43,637 nucleotides of DNA. It comes from Aggregatibacter actinomycetemcomitans (GTDB lineage Bacteria; Pseudomonadota; Gammaproteobacteria; Enterobacterales; Pasteurellaceae). The notes beneath the pieces are model-generated. The model saw only the letters and a list, made by a program, of their open reading frames with translations. It was not told the DNA's origin and made no database searches. The translations under genes and the position numbers were made by a program. The stretch is from positions 1-43,637 of the forward strand of contig NZ_NRDF01000015.1 of the NCBI RefSeq assembly GCF_003130205.1, in the 5' to 3' direction. Shown here piece by piece: positions 10,970 through 20,374 of the stretch (its first letter is position 1; each line of letters opens with the position of its first letter).

Positions 10970-11998
10970 TTAAATCGCGGTTAATTCGGTCATCGCCCAA
11001 CGAGGACGGACTTCAATTGCCAATCCTTGTTGCTGCCCCTGTTTTAAACGTAAAAAACCGGCATAGGCGATCATGGCACCGTTGTCCGTGCAAAATTGCG
11101 GCTGCGGGTAAAACACCTCACCGCCCAGTTTTTGCATAAGCTCCGCCAAGGTTTGACGCAACTGTTTATTGGCACTCACGCCGCCGGCAATCACTAAACG
11201 CTGCAAGCAGGTTTGTTTTAACGCACGCTTACATTTGATTGCCAGCGTGTCCACCACTGCTTCCTGGAAGGCGTAGGCAATATCCGCCTTGCTTTGTTCG
11301 CTCAGTTCGCCCTCTTCCTGTAACACCTGATGAAGGGTGTTGGCGGCGAAGGTTTTTAGACCGGAAAAGCTGAAATCCAAGCCGGGGCGATCGGTCATCG
11401 GGCGCGGAAAGGCAAAACGATTCGGTGTGCCATAAAGCGCCAAACGTGCCAACGCCGCCCCGCCCGGGTAATCCAAACCGAGCAATTTGGCGGTTTTATC
11501 AAAGGCCTCGCCTGCCGCGTCGTCGATGGATTCACCCAACAATTCATAACGCCCTACACCGTCCACCCGCACCAATTGGGTATGCCCGCCGGACACCAAC
11601 AGCGCCACAAAGGGAAAGTGCGGTGGATTTTCCTCAAGCATGGGCGCCAACAAATGCCCTTCCATGTGATGTACGCCGATTGCCGGCACATTCCACGCGT
11701 AAGCCAAGGCGCGCGCAACGGTAGAACCCACCAACAACGCGCCGACCAAGCCCGGACCGCTGGTATAAGCCACGCCATCAATGTCTTCGGGGGTTAAATT
11801 CGCTTCTTTTAATGCGGCTTGTAATAGTGGCGCCAGTTTGCGGATATGATCGCGCGACGCCAGTTCCGGCACCACGCCGCCGTAATCCGCGTGCAAGGCG
11901 ATTTGGGTATGAAGTTGGTTGGCGACCAAGCCTTTTTCTTCGTCATAAATGGCAACGCCCGTTTCATCACAGGACGTTTCAATGCCTAAAATTCGCAT
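10970..11998 (-). CDS. tsaD: tRNA threonylcarbamoyladenosine transferase subunit TsaD
   Basis: Transfers the threonylcarbamoyl group to A37 of ANN-decoding tRNAs together with TsaB and TsaE. The 342-residue product starts [17 protein letters not shown]. It carries [12 protein letters not shown] with two metal-binding His, [41 protein letters not shown] and the C-terminal [10 protein letters not shown] with the metal Asp. Start 11998 was chosen where homology begins; an in-frame ATG further upstream (12034) would add 12 unrelated residues. It diverges from rpsU, the usual gammaproteobacterial arrangement. An uptake sequence is inside the gene at 11616-11624. Confidence 0.97.
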   Translation of the reverse strand: MRILGIETSCDETGVAIYDEEKGLVANQLHTQIALHADYGGVVPELASRDHIRKLAPLLQAALKEANLTPEDIDGVAYTSGPGLVGALLVGSTVARALAYAWNVPAIGVHHMEGHLLAPMLEENPPHFPFVALLVSGGHTQLVRVDGVGRYELLGESIDDAAGEAFDKTAKLLGLDYPGGAALARLALYGTPNRFAFPRPMTDRPGLDFSFSGLKTFAANTLHQVLQEEGELSEQSKADIAYAFQEAVVDTLAIKCKRALKQTCLQRLVIAGGVSANKQLRQTLAELMQKLGGEVFYPQPQFCTDNGAMIAYAGFLRLKQGQQQGLAIEVRPRWAMTELTAI

Positions 11999-12102
11999 TT
12001 GAGTTCTCTTTTTTATGGGTTTTATTGGCGCCAAATTTTACCCGCTTTACATGATTTTAACCAGTTTTCCGATGCGGATTTCAGGAAACCCTCAATCTGC
12101 CC

Positions 12103-12132
12103 TTTACTTTCATGCGTAATTTGGATTAAAAT
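12103..12132 (+). promoter_or_regulatory. Candidate sigma70 promoter of rpsU-dnaG-rpoD
   Basis: TTTACT (12103-12108), an 18-base spacer and TAAAAT (12127-12132) lie in the 225-base divergent gap between tsaD and rpsU. The match is moderate and other AT-rich hexamers nearby could serve. Confidence 0.35.
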
Positions 12133-12223
12133 TGCGTCCTTTATTGAATCTGCCGCAGGCGCGGCAACAAATAAAAATTTAAATTGCAATTAAATTAATT
12201 AAACTCATTGAGGTGATTGGCTT

Positions 12224-12439
12224 ATGCCTGTAATTAAAGTTCGTGAAAATGAATCCTTTGACGTAGCATTACGTCGTTTCAAACGCTCTTGCGAAAAAGC
12301 TGGTATTTTAGCAGAAGTTCGTGCTCGTGAATTCTACGAAAAACCAACAACCATTCGTAAACGTGAAAATGCAACCCGTGCAAAACGTCACGCAAAACGC
12401 TTAGCCCGTGAAAACGCACGCAACACACGTTTATACTAA
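12224..12439 (+). CDS. rpsU: 30S ribosomal protein S21
   Basis: 71-residue basic ribosomal protein of the small subunit, needed for efficient initiation. The sequence [25 protein letters not shown] (read as [13 protein letters not shown], then [12 protein letters not shown]) and the Lys/Arg-rich tail ending ARNTRLY are diagnostic. A TTGAGGTGA ribosome site precedes it. It is the first gene of the macromolecular-synthesis operon and uses highly biased codons (CGT, AAA), as expected for a strongly expressed gene. Confidence 0.98.
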   Translation: MPVIKVRENESFDVALRRFKRSCEKAGILAEVRAREFYEKPTTIRKRENATRAKRHAKRLARENARNTRLY

Positions 12440-12466
12440 TTAACAGCATTTTTAACTCGAGTTATA

Positions 12467-12503
12467 AAAACCGTGAATCTTTCCAGGCTCACGGTTTTAT
12501 TTT
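12467..12503 (+). terminator. Attenuator-type terminator between rpsU and dnaG
   Basis: AAAACCGTGA (12467-12476) pairs with TCACGGTTTT (12489-12498), followed by ATTTTC. An internal terminator after rpsU is a known feature of this operon in enterobacteria, lowering dnaG expression relative to S21. That function is inferred by analogy. Confidence 0.8.
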
Positions 12504-12560
12504 CTCTCAATCTCATCAGTTAGGCTCATATTTCGTTCACAATAAGAGGCAGAATACTCG

Positions 12561-14318
12561 ATGAAAGGCTCCATCCCACGTACCTTCATAGACGATATTT
12601 TAACCAAAGTTAACATCGTCGATTTAATCAATTCCCGCGTAAAACTGAAAAAAGCCGGTCGTGATTATCAAGCCTGCTGCCCGTTTCATCACGAAAAAAC
12701 GCCGTCTTTTACGGTGAGCGACAAAAAGCAGTTTTATCATTGTTTCGGTTGCGGCGCGCACGGCAACGCCATTTCCTTTTTGATGGAATATGACAAGCTG
12801 GAATTTGTGGAAGCGGTGGAAGAACTGGCGGGCTTTCTCGGCTTGGAAATTCCCTACGAAAAACGACCGCACTTTAACGACGGCGGCAAACAGATCGGTT
12901 TCCAAACCAAGCGAAATCTGTATGAGTTAATGCAGGAAATCGCCAAATTTTACCAACAGCAACTGCCGTTAAATATTCCCGCGCAAAGTTATCTGCAACA
13001 ACGCGGGCTGTCGGCGGAGGTGATTGAGCGCTTTCAAATCGGCTATGTGCCGAACGCCATGGATGCCGTCTATCGACAATTCGGTAAAACCCGTGAGGAA
13101 CAGCAAAAACTGTTCGATTTGGGCATGCTGTCGCGTAACGATCGCGGTAATGTATACGATAAATTCCGCAATCGGATTATGTTTCCCATTCGCGATCGGC
13201 GCGGTCGCACCGTTGCTTTCGGCGGACGGGTTTTAACCGATGAAAAACCGAAATACCTGAACTCGCCGGAAACCGTGACCTACCACAAAGGGAGCGAGCT
13301 TTACGGTTTATATGAAGCCTTACAAGCGGACGCTTCACCTCAAAAATTGCTGGTCGTCGAAGGCTATATGGATGTGGTGGCGTTGGCGCAGTTCGGTGTA
13401 AATTATGCGGTGGCGTCTCTCGGCACCTCTACAACGTCGGAACAAATTCAGTTACTTTTCCGCGCCACGGAACAGGTGGTTTGCTGTTATGACGGCGACC
13501 GTGCAGGACGGGATGCGGCTTGGCGCGCCTTAGAAAATGCCCTGCCGTATTTGGAAGACGGTCGTCAGCTGAAATTTATCTTTTTACCCGACGGCGAAGA
13601 TCCCGATACTTTTATTCGTCAATACGGCAAACAGGGCTTTGAAGAATATCTCGACAATGCACAGTCTCTAAGTGAATTTTTATTCGCTCATTTAACGCCG
13701 CAAGTGGATTTTTCCTCAAAAGAAGGCAAAGCCAAACTTGCCGCACTGGCAATTCCGTTAATTAAGCAAATTCCCGGCGATGTGCTACGTTTGGATTTAC
13801 GCAATACGCTCGCTAAAAAATTAGGGATTTTGGATCCCGCGCAGCTGGAGAGCATGATCCCGAATCAGGCAAAAACGGAAGAAGCTGTCGCATCAACCAT
13901 TCAATTTAAACGCACCCCAATGCGTATTCTGATTGCATTGCTGTTACAAAATCCGGAATTGGTGAAATTTGTGCCGGATTTGGAACCTTTAAGAAATCTT
14001 AATGAACCGGGTTACGATTTGCTCGCAGAATTGACCGCACTTTGCCGTGAAAAAGTAGGGATTAGTTCGGGACAATTGTTGGAACATTGGCGCGATACAA
14101 CACAGCAAAACACGCTTGAAAAATTGCTCGCGTGGAACCATTTGATTGAAGACGATAAGATTGAAGACACGTTCCGCGAAACATTACGTTATTTCTATCT
14201 GCAACTCGTTGATAAACGAATAAATTGGCTCATCGCTAAAGATCGCGCGAATGGCTTGGATCTGAACGAGAAAAAAGAACTTTCACATTTGTTAGTAAAA
14301 AAACAAGAAAAGAGATAG
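12561..14318 (+). CDS. dnaG: DNA primase
   Basis: Makes RNA primers for the replisome. The 585-residue product has an N-terminal zinc-binding domain (CCPFHHEKTPSF then HCFGCGAHGNAISF, about residues 38-72), the RNA-polymerase domain with FGGRVL and PKYLNSPET (about 215-240), and the TOPRIM core with the metal-binding Glu in VVEGYMDVVAL (about 267) and the DxD in DGDRAGRDAAW (about 310). The C-terminal domain (about 430-585) should bind the DnaB helicase and is the least conserved part. Middle gene of rpsU-dnaG-rpoD. Uptake sequences lie inside the gene. Confidence 0.98.
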   Translation: MKGSIPRTFIDDILTKVNIVDLINSRVKLKKAGRDYQACCPFHHEKTPSFTVSDKKQFYHCFGCGAHGNAISFLMEYDKLEFVEAVEELAGFLGLEIPYEKRPHFNDGGKQIGFQTKRNLYELMQEIAKFYQQQLPLNIPAQSYLQQRGLSAEVIERFQIGYVPNAMDAVYRQFGKTREEQQKLFDLGMLSRNDRGNVYDKFRNRIMFPIRDRRGRTVAFGGRVLTDEKPKYLNSPETVTYHKGSELYGLYEALQADASPQKLLVVEGYMDVVALAQFGVNYAVASLGTSTTSEQIQLLFRATEQVVCCYDGDRAGRDAAWRALENALPYLEDGRQLKFIFLPDGEDPDTFIRQYGKQGFEEYLDNAQSLSEFLFAHLTPQVDFSSKEGKAKLAALAIPLIKQIPGDVLRLDLRNTLAKKLGILDPAQLESMIPNQAKTEEAVASTIQFKRTPMRILIALLLQNPELVKFVPDLEPLRNLNEPGYDLLAELTALCREKVGISSGQLLEHWRDTTQQNTLEKLLAWNHLIEDDKIEDTFRETLRYFYLQLVDKRINWLIAKDRANGLDLNEKKELSHLLVKKQEKR

Positions 14319-14393
14319 TTAAACCATGTTAACGATGATAAAATCCCCGGCATTTTATCTTTTCCAAATAAGTAAGCAAGGCGGATATTAAAT

Positions 14394-16244
14394 ATGGATC
14401 AAAATCCACAGTCTCAATTGAAACTACTCATCGCACAAGGGAAAGAGCAAGGTTATTTAACCTACGCCGAGGTAAATGACAGCCTCCCCGAAGAATTAGT
14501 CGATGCAGATCAAATTGAAGATATTATTCAGATGATCAATGATATGGGAATTCAGGTGTTGGAGACCGCACCAGATGCCGATGATCTGATGCTCAATGAA
14601 AATATCACCGATGAAGATGTCGTTGAAGAAGCAACCCAAGTATTATCCAGCGTGGAAGCAGAATTAGGGCGGACTACCGACCCTGTACGTATGTATATGC
14701 GTGAAATGGGTAGCGTAGAATTGCTTACCCGTGAAGGCGAAATTGATATTGCCAAACGCATTGAAGAAGGTATTAACGAAGTACAAAGCGCCATTGCCGC
14801 TTACCCTGAAGCCATCACTTACTTAATTGAGCAATATGATTTGGTAGAAAACGGCGGTGTACGCTTAGCCGACTTAATCACCGGTTTCGTTGATCCTAAT
14901 ATGCTAAGCGAATCCGAGACTGAAGAATTGGCAGAAGATTTTAATTCCGAAGAAGATGGCGGTATTGATAATGAACACGAGGAGGAAGAAGATAACGAAG
15001 AGGTCAGTAGCGATGACAGTGATAGTGATAACAGTATTGATCCTGAAATTGCACGGGAAAAATTTACCGCACTTAAGCAGCAACATCAAAAGACCTTAGA
15101 AAGCATTGCCAAACATGGTCGTACGGCGAAAAAAGCAAAAGATGAAATTCAAGTGTTATCAGACATCTTCACTCAATTTCGCTTAGTACCAAAACAATTC
15201 GATATGCTCGTGCTATCTATACGTGGCATTATGAAACGTGTTCGCAGCCAGGAACGTTTCATTCAACGGATTGTGGTGGAAAATGCTAAAATGCCAAAAT
15301 CCGGTTTCCAAAAAAGCTTTATAGGACATGAAACAACTGATACGTGGTTGGTGAAGGCCTTGTCTGCCGGTAAATCCTGGTCGGAAAAGTTGGCACAATA
15401 TGAAAACCAATTACGCCAAGCCATCACCAATTTTGTGCAAATCGAACAAGATACCCATCTGACGATTCCACAAATCCGAGAAATCGGCGAGCGCATCACA
15501 CAAGGTGAATTAAAAGCCCGTCGTGCAAAAAAAGAAATGGTAGAAGCAAACCTGCGCTTGGTGATTTCTATTGCTAAAAAATACACCAATCGCGGATTAC
15601 AATTTCTTGATCTTATTCAAGAGGGTAATATCGGCTTAATGAAAGCAGTAGATAAATTTGAATACCGGCGCGGCTATAAATTCTCTACTTATGCCACTTG
15701 GTGGATTCGTCAGGCAATTACCCGTTCTATTGCCGACCAAGCCCGTACCATTCGTATTCCGGTACACATGATTGAAACTATTAACAAACTCAATCGTATT
15801 TCTCGTCAAATGCTGCAGGAAATGGGGCGCGAAGCCTCGCCGGAAGAACTGGCAGAACGTATGGGAATGCCGGAAGATAAAATTCGTAAAGTGCTGAAGA
15901 TTGCGAAAGAGCCGATTTCGATGGAAACCCCAATTGGCGATGACGATGATTCCCATTTGGGGGACTTCATTGAGGACTCAACCTTAGAGCTTCCGTTAGA
16001 TTCCGCGACCGTGCAAAGCCTGAAAGCAGCAACGCATGAAATACTGGAAGGTTTAACCCCACGGGAGGCCAAAGTCTTGCGTATGCGCTTTGGTATCGAC
16101 ATGAATACCGATCATACTTTAGAAGAAGTGGGCAAACAATTTGACGTAACCCGTGAACGTATTCGCCAAATCGAAGCCAAAGCATTACGTAAACTGCGCC
16201 ATCCAAGCCGTTCCGAGACTTTACGCAGCTTTCTGGATGAGTAA
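14394..16244 (+). CDS. rpoD: RNA polymerase primary sigma factor RpoD (sigma70)
   Basis: Directs RNA polymerase to housekeeping promoters. The 616 residues contain region 1.1 (about 1-80) and region 1.2 with [17 protein letters not shown] non-conserved insert follows, with a very acidic tract (about 185-215, rich in Glu, Asp and Ser). Region 2 includes [32 protein letters not shown] and [10 protein letters not shown]. Region 3 follows, and region 4 has the helix-turn-helix [19 protein letters not shown]. Last gene of the operon, followed by a strong terminator. The 75-base dnaG-rpoD gap may hold minor promoters, as in E. coli, but none is clear. Confidence 0.98.
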   Translation: MDQNPQSQLKLLIAQGKEQGYLTYAEVNDSLPEELVDADQIEDIIQMINDMGIQVLETAPDADDLMLNENITDEDVVEEATQVLSSVEAELGRTTDPVRMYMREMGSVELLTREGEIDIAKRIEEGINEVQSAIAAYPEAITYLIEQYDLVENGGVRLADLITGFVDPNMLSESETEELAEDFNSEEDGGIDNEHEEEEDNEEVSSDDSDSDNSIDPEIAREKFTALKQQHQKTLESIAKHGRTAKKAKDEIQVLSDIFTQFRLVPKQFDMLVLSIRGIMKRVRSQERFIQRIVVENAKMPKSGFQKSFIGHETTDTWLVKALSAGKSWSEKLAQYENQLRQAITNFVQIEQDTHLTIPQIREIGERITQGELKARRAKKEMVEANLRLVISIAKKYTNRGLQFLDLIQEGNIGLMKAVDKFEYRRGYKFSTYATWWIRQAITRSIADQARTIRIPVHMIETINKLNRISRQMLQEMGREASPEELAERMGMPEDKIRKVLKIAKEPISMETPIGDDDDSHLGDFIEDSTLELPLDSATVQSLKAATHEILEGLTPREAKVLRMRFGIDMNTDHTLEEVGKQFDVTRERIRQIEAKALRKLRHPSRSETLRSFLDE

Positions 16245-16263
16245 TTCATAATACAATAACAAT

Positions 16264-16287
16264 CCGCACGTACAACGTGCGGTTTTT
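16264..16287 (+). terminator. rpoD terminator
   Basis: CCGCACG (16264-16270) and CGTGCGG (16276-16282) form a GC-rich stem around TACAA, followed by TTTTT. It is placed 20 bases after the rpoD stop. Confidence 0.88.
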
Positions 16288-16289
16288 AG

Positions 16290-16950
16290 GCTACCCTATA
16301 AGGGCCTAGTACTTCACATGCCCTTCAAAGGGCATGTGAAAACCAACAACCGTGAAATAACTCTATGACCTACCCCTTAAAGGGGTCCACATATTCTTTC
16401 TTCGATAAATTATCCTGAATCATGTCTTCCTTTTCCTGATTCCTTATATACTCCTACACTACCTTTGTATTTGGCCCTACCGTGCTTACATAATAGCCTT
16501 TCGACCAAAAATGTCGGTTACCATATTTGTATTTTAGGTTTGCGTGCCTTTCAAAAATCATTAACGATGATTTTCCCTTTAAATACCCCATAAAACTTGA
16601 TACCGATAATTTCGGCGGAATTTTTAGAAGCATATGAATATGCTCTTTCATTGCACATGCTTCTATTATTTCCACATTTTTATAGTCGCATAATTGCCTT
16701 AATATGCTACCTATATCCGTTCTAAGCTTTCCATAAATAGCTTTTCTTCTATATTTCGGTGTGAAGACAATGTGGTACTTACAGCTCCATTTGGTGTGTG
16801 ATAGACTTGAATCATCATTGGCTTTACTTACCATTGACTTATCCTCCTATATCTTCAATTTTGGTTGTCAGCCTTATTCATTATATAGTGAGGATTTTTT
16901 ATGTTGACCGCTTAAGCTCTTTGATTCCATACGCATAGCGTACGGTTTTT
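16290..16950 (-). mobile_element. IS200/IS605-family insertion sequence
   Basis: An approximately 660-base element between the rpoD and lon terminators. It holds one HUH transposase gene (minus strand) and subterminal hairpins rather than terminal inverted repeats, as in this family. The right-end hairpin is TTCACATGCCC/GGGCATGTGAA (16313-16323/16330-16340, 11-bp stem, TTCAAA loop). At the other end CCATACGC/GCGTACGG (16927-16934/16938-16945) is followed by TTTTT. The exact ends are not determinable here because the family makes no target duplication. No tnpB is present. Confidence 0.75.
16370..16834 (-). pseudogene. tnpA: IS200/IS605 TnpA (HUH, Y1 transposase) with one nonsense codon
   Basis: Single-strand transposase of the Y1 HUH class. 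The reading frame from ATG 16834 gives TKWSCKYHIVFTPKYRR, the metal-binding HIH at residues 65-67 in KEHIHMLLKIPP, and WSKGYYVSTVG. An in-frame TAG then replaces codon 127. Beyond it the same frame continues cleanly as EYIRNQEKEDMI and ends KKEYVDPFKG at a TAA/TAG-type end (16370), for a full family length of 154 codons. The catalytic Tyr expected in the YIxxQ motif (Y129, Q133) lies just after the stop, so a truncated protein would keep the metal site but lose the nucleophile. CAG to TAG is the likely mutation. Confidence 0.85.
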
Positions 16951-16974
16951 ATAGCTAGACATTGTCTAGCTATA
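16927..16974 (+). repeat. Two adjacent stem-loops at the IS200/lon boundary
   Basis: The first is CCATACGC-ATA-GCGTACGG (16927-16945, one G-T type mismatch) followed by TTTTT, a plus-strand terminator-like structure at the left end of the IS. The second is TATAGCTAGACA (16950-16961) and TGTCTAGCTATA (16963-16974), a perfect 12-bp inverted repeat around a single T. Confidence 0.6.
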
Positions 16975-16975
16975 A

Positions 16976-17011
16976 TAAAAAAAGCCAAATTATTCGATGA
17001 TAATTTGGCTT
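16976..17011 (-). terminator. lon terminator
   Basis: On the minus strand AAGCCAAATTA pairs with TAATTTGGCTT (16982-17011 on the plus strand) and is followed by a run of seven T. It lies 16 bases past the lon stop. Confidence 0.85.
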
Positions 17012-17026
17012 ATAAAAAACACGTAA

Positions 17027-19444
17027 TTAATTGACCGCACTTCTGGAAACGGTTTTCTTACGACGGCCGGTTTTTACCGCCGAAATCGGCTCCAGTTTGA
17101 CAAACTCAACGCCCAACGGCGGATTTTCCAACGCGAGACCTAACACTTCGTCGATGGTTTCCACCGCATGAATCTTCAGATCACGTTTCGCATTTTCCAG
17201 AATATCTTCCAAATCCTTTACGTTATCTTTCGGAATAATCACAGTTTTAATTCCGCCACGGTGTGCCGCCAACAATTTTTCTTTTAAACCGCCAATCGGC
17301 AATACTTTGCCGCGCAGACTGATTTCACCGGTCATCGCCACTTCCGATTTCACCGGATTGCCGGTTAAACAGGAAACTAAGGCGGTGCACATTGCAATCC
17401 CCGCACTTGGACCATCTTTCGGTGTAGCACCATCTGGCACATGGATGTGAATATCGCGTTTTTCGTGGAATTCAGGGTTAATGCCTAGTTTATCCGCACG
17501 GGAACGCACTACGGTCATTGCCGCCTGAATGGATTCTTTCATCACATCGCCAAGAGAACCGGTGTAGCTGAGTTTGCCTTTGCCCAGCACCGACGCGGTT
17601 TCAATAGTGAGCAAATCACCGCCCACTTCCGTCCATGCCAAACCAGTGACTTCACCGACGCGGTTTTGCGTATCGGCACGACCGAATTCAAAGCGTTTCA
17701 CACCCAGGTAATCGTGCAGGTTTTTCGCATTGACTTTGATGGATTTTAATTTCTTATCTAACAGTAAGGTTTTTACTGCCTTACGACAGATTTTTGAAAT
17801 TTCACGTTCCAGATTACGTACCCCGGCTTCACGTGTGTAGTAGCGGATAATATCCACAATCGCACTTTCATCAATGGTTAATTCGCCCGTTTTTAAGCCG
17901 TTACGCTCCATTTGTTTGGCGATTAAATGGCGGATGGCGATATTCAGTTTTTCATCTTCCGTATAACCGGATAAACGAATCACTTCCATACGATCCAATA
18001 ACGGCGTCGGAATATGCATGGAGTTGGACGTCGCCACAAACATCACATCGGATAAATCATAATCCACTTCCAGATAATGATCGTTAAAGTGGGCATTTTG
18101 TTCCGGATCCAATACTTCCAATAAAGCGGACGCAGGATCACCACGCATATCGGAGGACATTTTATCAATTTCATCTAACAGGAAGAGCGGATTTTTCACG
18201 CCGACTTTCGCCATTTTCTGAATAAGTTTGCCCGGCAGCGATCCAATGTAAGTTTTGCGGTGACCGCGAATTTCCGCTTCGTCACGTACGCCGCCCAGCG
18301 CCATACGCACATATTTACGCCCTGTCGCATTAGCGATAGATTGCCCTAAAGAGGTTTTACCTACCCCTGGTGGTCCCACCAAACAAAGAATCGGACCTTT
18401 CAACTGATTTAAACGGGTTTGAACCGCAAGGTATTCCAGAATACGTTCTTTCACCCGCTCCAAACCATAGTGATCGGCATCTAAAATTTCCTGCGCCTTG
18501 GCAAGATCTTTTTTCACTTTGCTACGTTTGTGCCAAGGCACTTGTAACATCCAATCAATATAACTGCGCACTACCGTTGCTTCCGCCGACATCGGTGACA
18601 TCATTTTTAATTTTTGCAATTCGGCTTCGGTTTTCTCACGCGCTTCCAGCGGCATTTTCGCCTCTTCAATTTTTTGGCGTAGCTGCTCGATTTCACTCAC
18701 GGTATTTTCTACTTCACCGAGCTCTTTTTGAATCGCTTTAATTTGTTCATTCAAATAGTAATCGCGTTGGCTTTTTTCCATTTGTTTCTTCACGCGACCG
18801 CGAATGCGTTTCTCGACCTGCAATAAATCCGCTTCCGATTGCATTAAACCAAGCAAATATTCAAAACGCTCCACTACATTGTTCATCTCCAGCACTGCCT
18901 GTTTTTGTGCGACGGAAACCGGCAAATGAGACGCCAAGGTGTCGCTTAATTGTTCAAGATTTTCAATTTGTTGTAATGCGGAAAGAATATCAGGCTGAAC
19001 TTTTTTGTTTAAATTCAAATAGTTTTGAAATTCATCCAACGCCGCTTTATGGACGACTTGTAATTCTTTCTTATTGCCAAGTGTACTGTTCAACGGCTCA
19101 ATTTGCGCCTGAAAATGTTCACCGGAATCTTCAATATGATAAATTTTGGCGCGTTGTTGCCCCTCCACCAACACTTTCACCGTGCCGTCCGGCAACTTTA
19201 ACAGCTGAATAATGTTGGCAACGGTGCCCACATCATACAAATCTTCAATGTCCGGCTCTTCCAATTCCGCCTGTTTTTGTGAAACCAACAACAGCTGTTT
19301 TCCATTATTCATGGCTTCGTCAAGACTGCTAATGGATCGTGGTCTGCCGACAAATAACGGCATCACCATGTAAGGAAACACGACAACATCGCGCAATGGC
19401 AATACCGGTATGGTTTGTAATTCTGATTTTTTTGCTCTCATCAT
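17027..19444 (-). CDS. lon: ATP-dependent protease Lon
   Basis: Cytoplasmic AAA+ serine protease that degrades misfolded and regulatory proteins. The 805 residues have an N-terminal LAN domain (about 11-205, starting PVLPLRDVVVFPYMVMPLF), a coiled region, and an AAA+ module with Walker A GPPGVGKTS (about 358), the sensor/Walker B region FLLDEIDKM and CDPASALLEVLDPEQN-type motif seen as DPASALLEVLDPEQN. The C-terminal protease domain has the catalytic Ser in KDGPSAGIAM and the catalytic Lys in GGLKEKLLAAHRGG. The start is MMRAKK; either Met could be used. It has its own terminator and a sigma32-type promoter. Confidence 0.98.
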   Translation of the reverse strand: MMRAKKSELQTIPVLPLRDVVVFPYMVMPLFVGRPRSISSLDEAMNNGKQLLLVSQKQAELEEPDIEDLYDVGTVANIIQLLKLPDGTVKVLVEGQQRAKIYHIEDSGEHFQAQIEPLNSTLGNKKELQVVHKAALDEFQNYLNLNKKVQPDILSALQQIENLEQLSDTLASHLPVSVAQKQAVLEMNNVVERFEYLLGLMQSEADLLQVEKRIRGRVKKQMEKSQRDYYLNEQIKAIQKELGEVENTVSEIEQLRQKIEEAKMPLEAREKTEAELQKLKMMSPMSAEATVVRSYIDWMLQVPWHKRSKVKKDLAKAQEILDADHYGLERVKERILEYLAVQTRLNQLKGPILCLVGPPGVGKTSLGQSIANATGRKYVRMALGGVRDEAEIRGHRKTYIGSLPGKLIQKMAKVGVKNPLFLLDEIDKMSSDMRGDPASALLEVLDPEQNAHFNDHYLEVDYDLSDVMFVATSNSMHIPTPLLDRMEVIRLSGYTEDEKLNIAIRHLIAKQMERNGLKTGELTIDESAIVDIIRYYTREAGVRNLEREISKICRKAVKTLLLDKKLKSIKVNAKNLHDYLGVKRFEFGRADTQNRVGEVTGLAWTEVGGDLLTIETASVLGKGKLSYTGSLGDVMKESIQAAMTVVRSRADKLGINPEFHEKRDIHIHVPDGATPKDGPSAGIAMCTALVSCLTGNPVKSEVAMTGEISLRGKVLPIGGLKEKLLAAHRGGIKTVIIPKDNVKDLEDILENAKRDLKIHAVETIDEVLGLALENPPLGVEFVKLEPISAVKTGRRKKTVSRSAVN

Positions 19445-19479
19445 GTACTCTCTTATCTAAATTCCGCTGGTTTGGCTCT

Positions 19480-19507
19480 ATATTGGGATGGATTATGTAA
19501 ATTCAAG
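19480..19507 (-). promoter_or_regulatory. Heat-shock (sigma32-type) promoter of lon
   Basis: Read on the minus strand: CTTGAA (19507-19502), a 14-base spacer, then CCCAATAT (19487-19480), about 36 bases before the lon start. This fits the sigma32 consensus CTTGAA-N13-15-CCCCATNT closely. lon is a known heat-shock gene in E. coli. Confidence 0.75.
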
Positions 19508-20374
19508 ACCTAAAACAGATATGCCGGCACAGAAAAGTGCGGTCGTTTTTTTCAGTGTTTTTTATTATTGGAACGGTTGTCAGTATAACCGAAATCGATT
19601 GGGGTAAGGCAAAATAAAAAGAAAATTCATTAAGAATGGCGGAGAGGGAACATCAATCTTTTACGCGCTTCCCTTGTCGTTACTGCATTCTTATATCGTT
19701 ATGATCCCTCACTGGGAGTTAAACGGGGAGTTAAATTAGGTACTTGATTGTATTTCATACCACAAAATAAGCAAGTAAATTATCGCATTTCATTTAGTAT
19801 AGTTTCAGGTTTACCATCTTTGCTTGAATACCTGCGGCTACAAGTTTTTCCGGATAGAGAATGATCCATTAAAGCGTTCGCTTTGTTCACTCATATCTAC
19901 TCCTTTGGCTAACTTACCAATTTATGAACAATATTGAATCCATTTGGATTCAAATAGATCAGCTAAATAGTAATTAGATTAGGTAGTTAAAGCATTAGAA
20001 TTGAGGTGTGATAATCGACATAACACCACTAGAGAAATGTTTGTATATTTATTGTGCAATCCACGTTAAAAAGCCACGTAAAATTTCACGTCACGGAAAA
20101 TCCACTTCCCTCCCCGCCGGATTTGCAAAAAAAGCTTGCGTTTTTTCAGTTAATTTCAGGAGTTTAAAACATTTAACCAACTGATATATAATAAAAATAT
20201 TGGATTCATGCCAAATTTCTTAACTGTAAAAATTTCACTAAATTTCAGTATTTTTCAGTTAAGAAAAAAGAGAAAACACCACAAATCAAATATAATTGAT
20301 TGATATATAACAAAATAGTTAATTTTACGTGAGCAAAAATAAGGATTTTCTTTTCAGTTAAGAGGAGAATTGAA
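19508..20374. other. Gene-poor left flank of the tRNA-Ser integrative remnant
   Basis: No full gene here. It holds an uptake sequence near 19536, then a weak echo of the tRNA-Ser 3' end (AATGGCGG at 19635 followed by AGAGGG). Next is CTGGGAGTTAAAC (from about 19710), echoed as CTGGGTGTTAAAC upstream of the integrase (from about 21923). A tiny minus-strand frame follows (19894-19838, MSEQSERFNGSFSIRKNL, with an AGGAG site), probably a gene stub. A 20-bp palindrome TTGAATCCA-TT-TGGATTCAA (19934-19953) comes last. The stretch is AT-rich and looks like phage or island debris. Confidence 0.5.
20141..20362. repeat. Repeated CAGTTAA(G) sites upstream of the Ogr-like gene
   Basis: TTTTTTCAGTTAA (20141-20153), TTTTTCAGTTAAG (20251-20263) and TTTTCAGTTAAG (20351-20362) run in one direction, and CTTAACTG (20219-20226) runs in the other. 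The copies share T-runs before CAGTTAA and end next to the ribosome site of the Ogr-like gene. Regular motifs like these are typical of integrase arm-type sites or repressor operators; which applies here is unknown. Confidence 0.6.

Noticed and set aside
15000-15060. Low-complexity acidic tract in rpoD as an insertion or error
   Set aside because: The non-conserved region of sigma70 is normally acidic and variable; frame and flanks are intact.
19635-19700. Possible second tRNA or tmRNA end (TGGCGGAGAGGG...)
   Set aside because: No T-arm or acceptor partner can be formed; at most a degraded att-like sequence.
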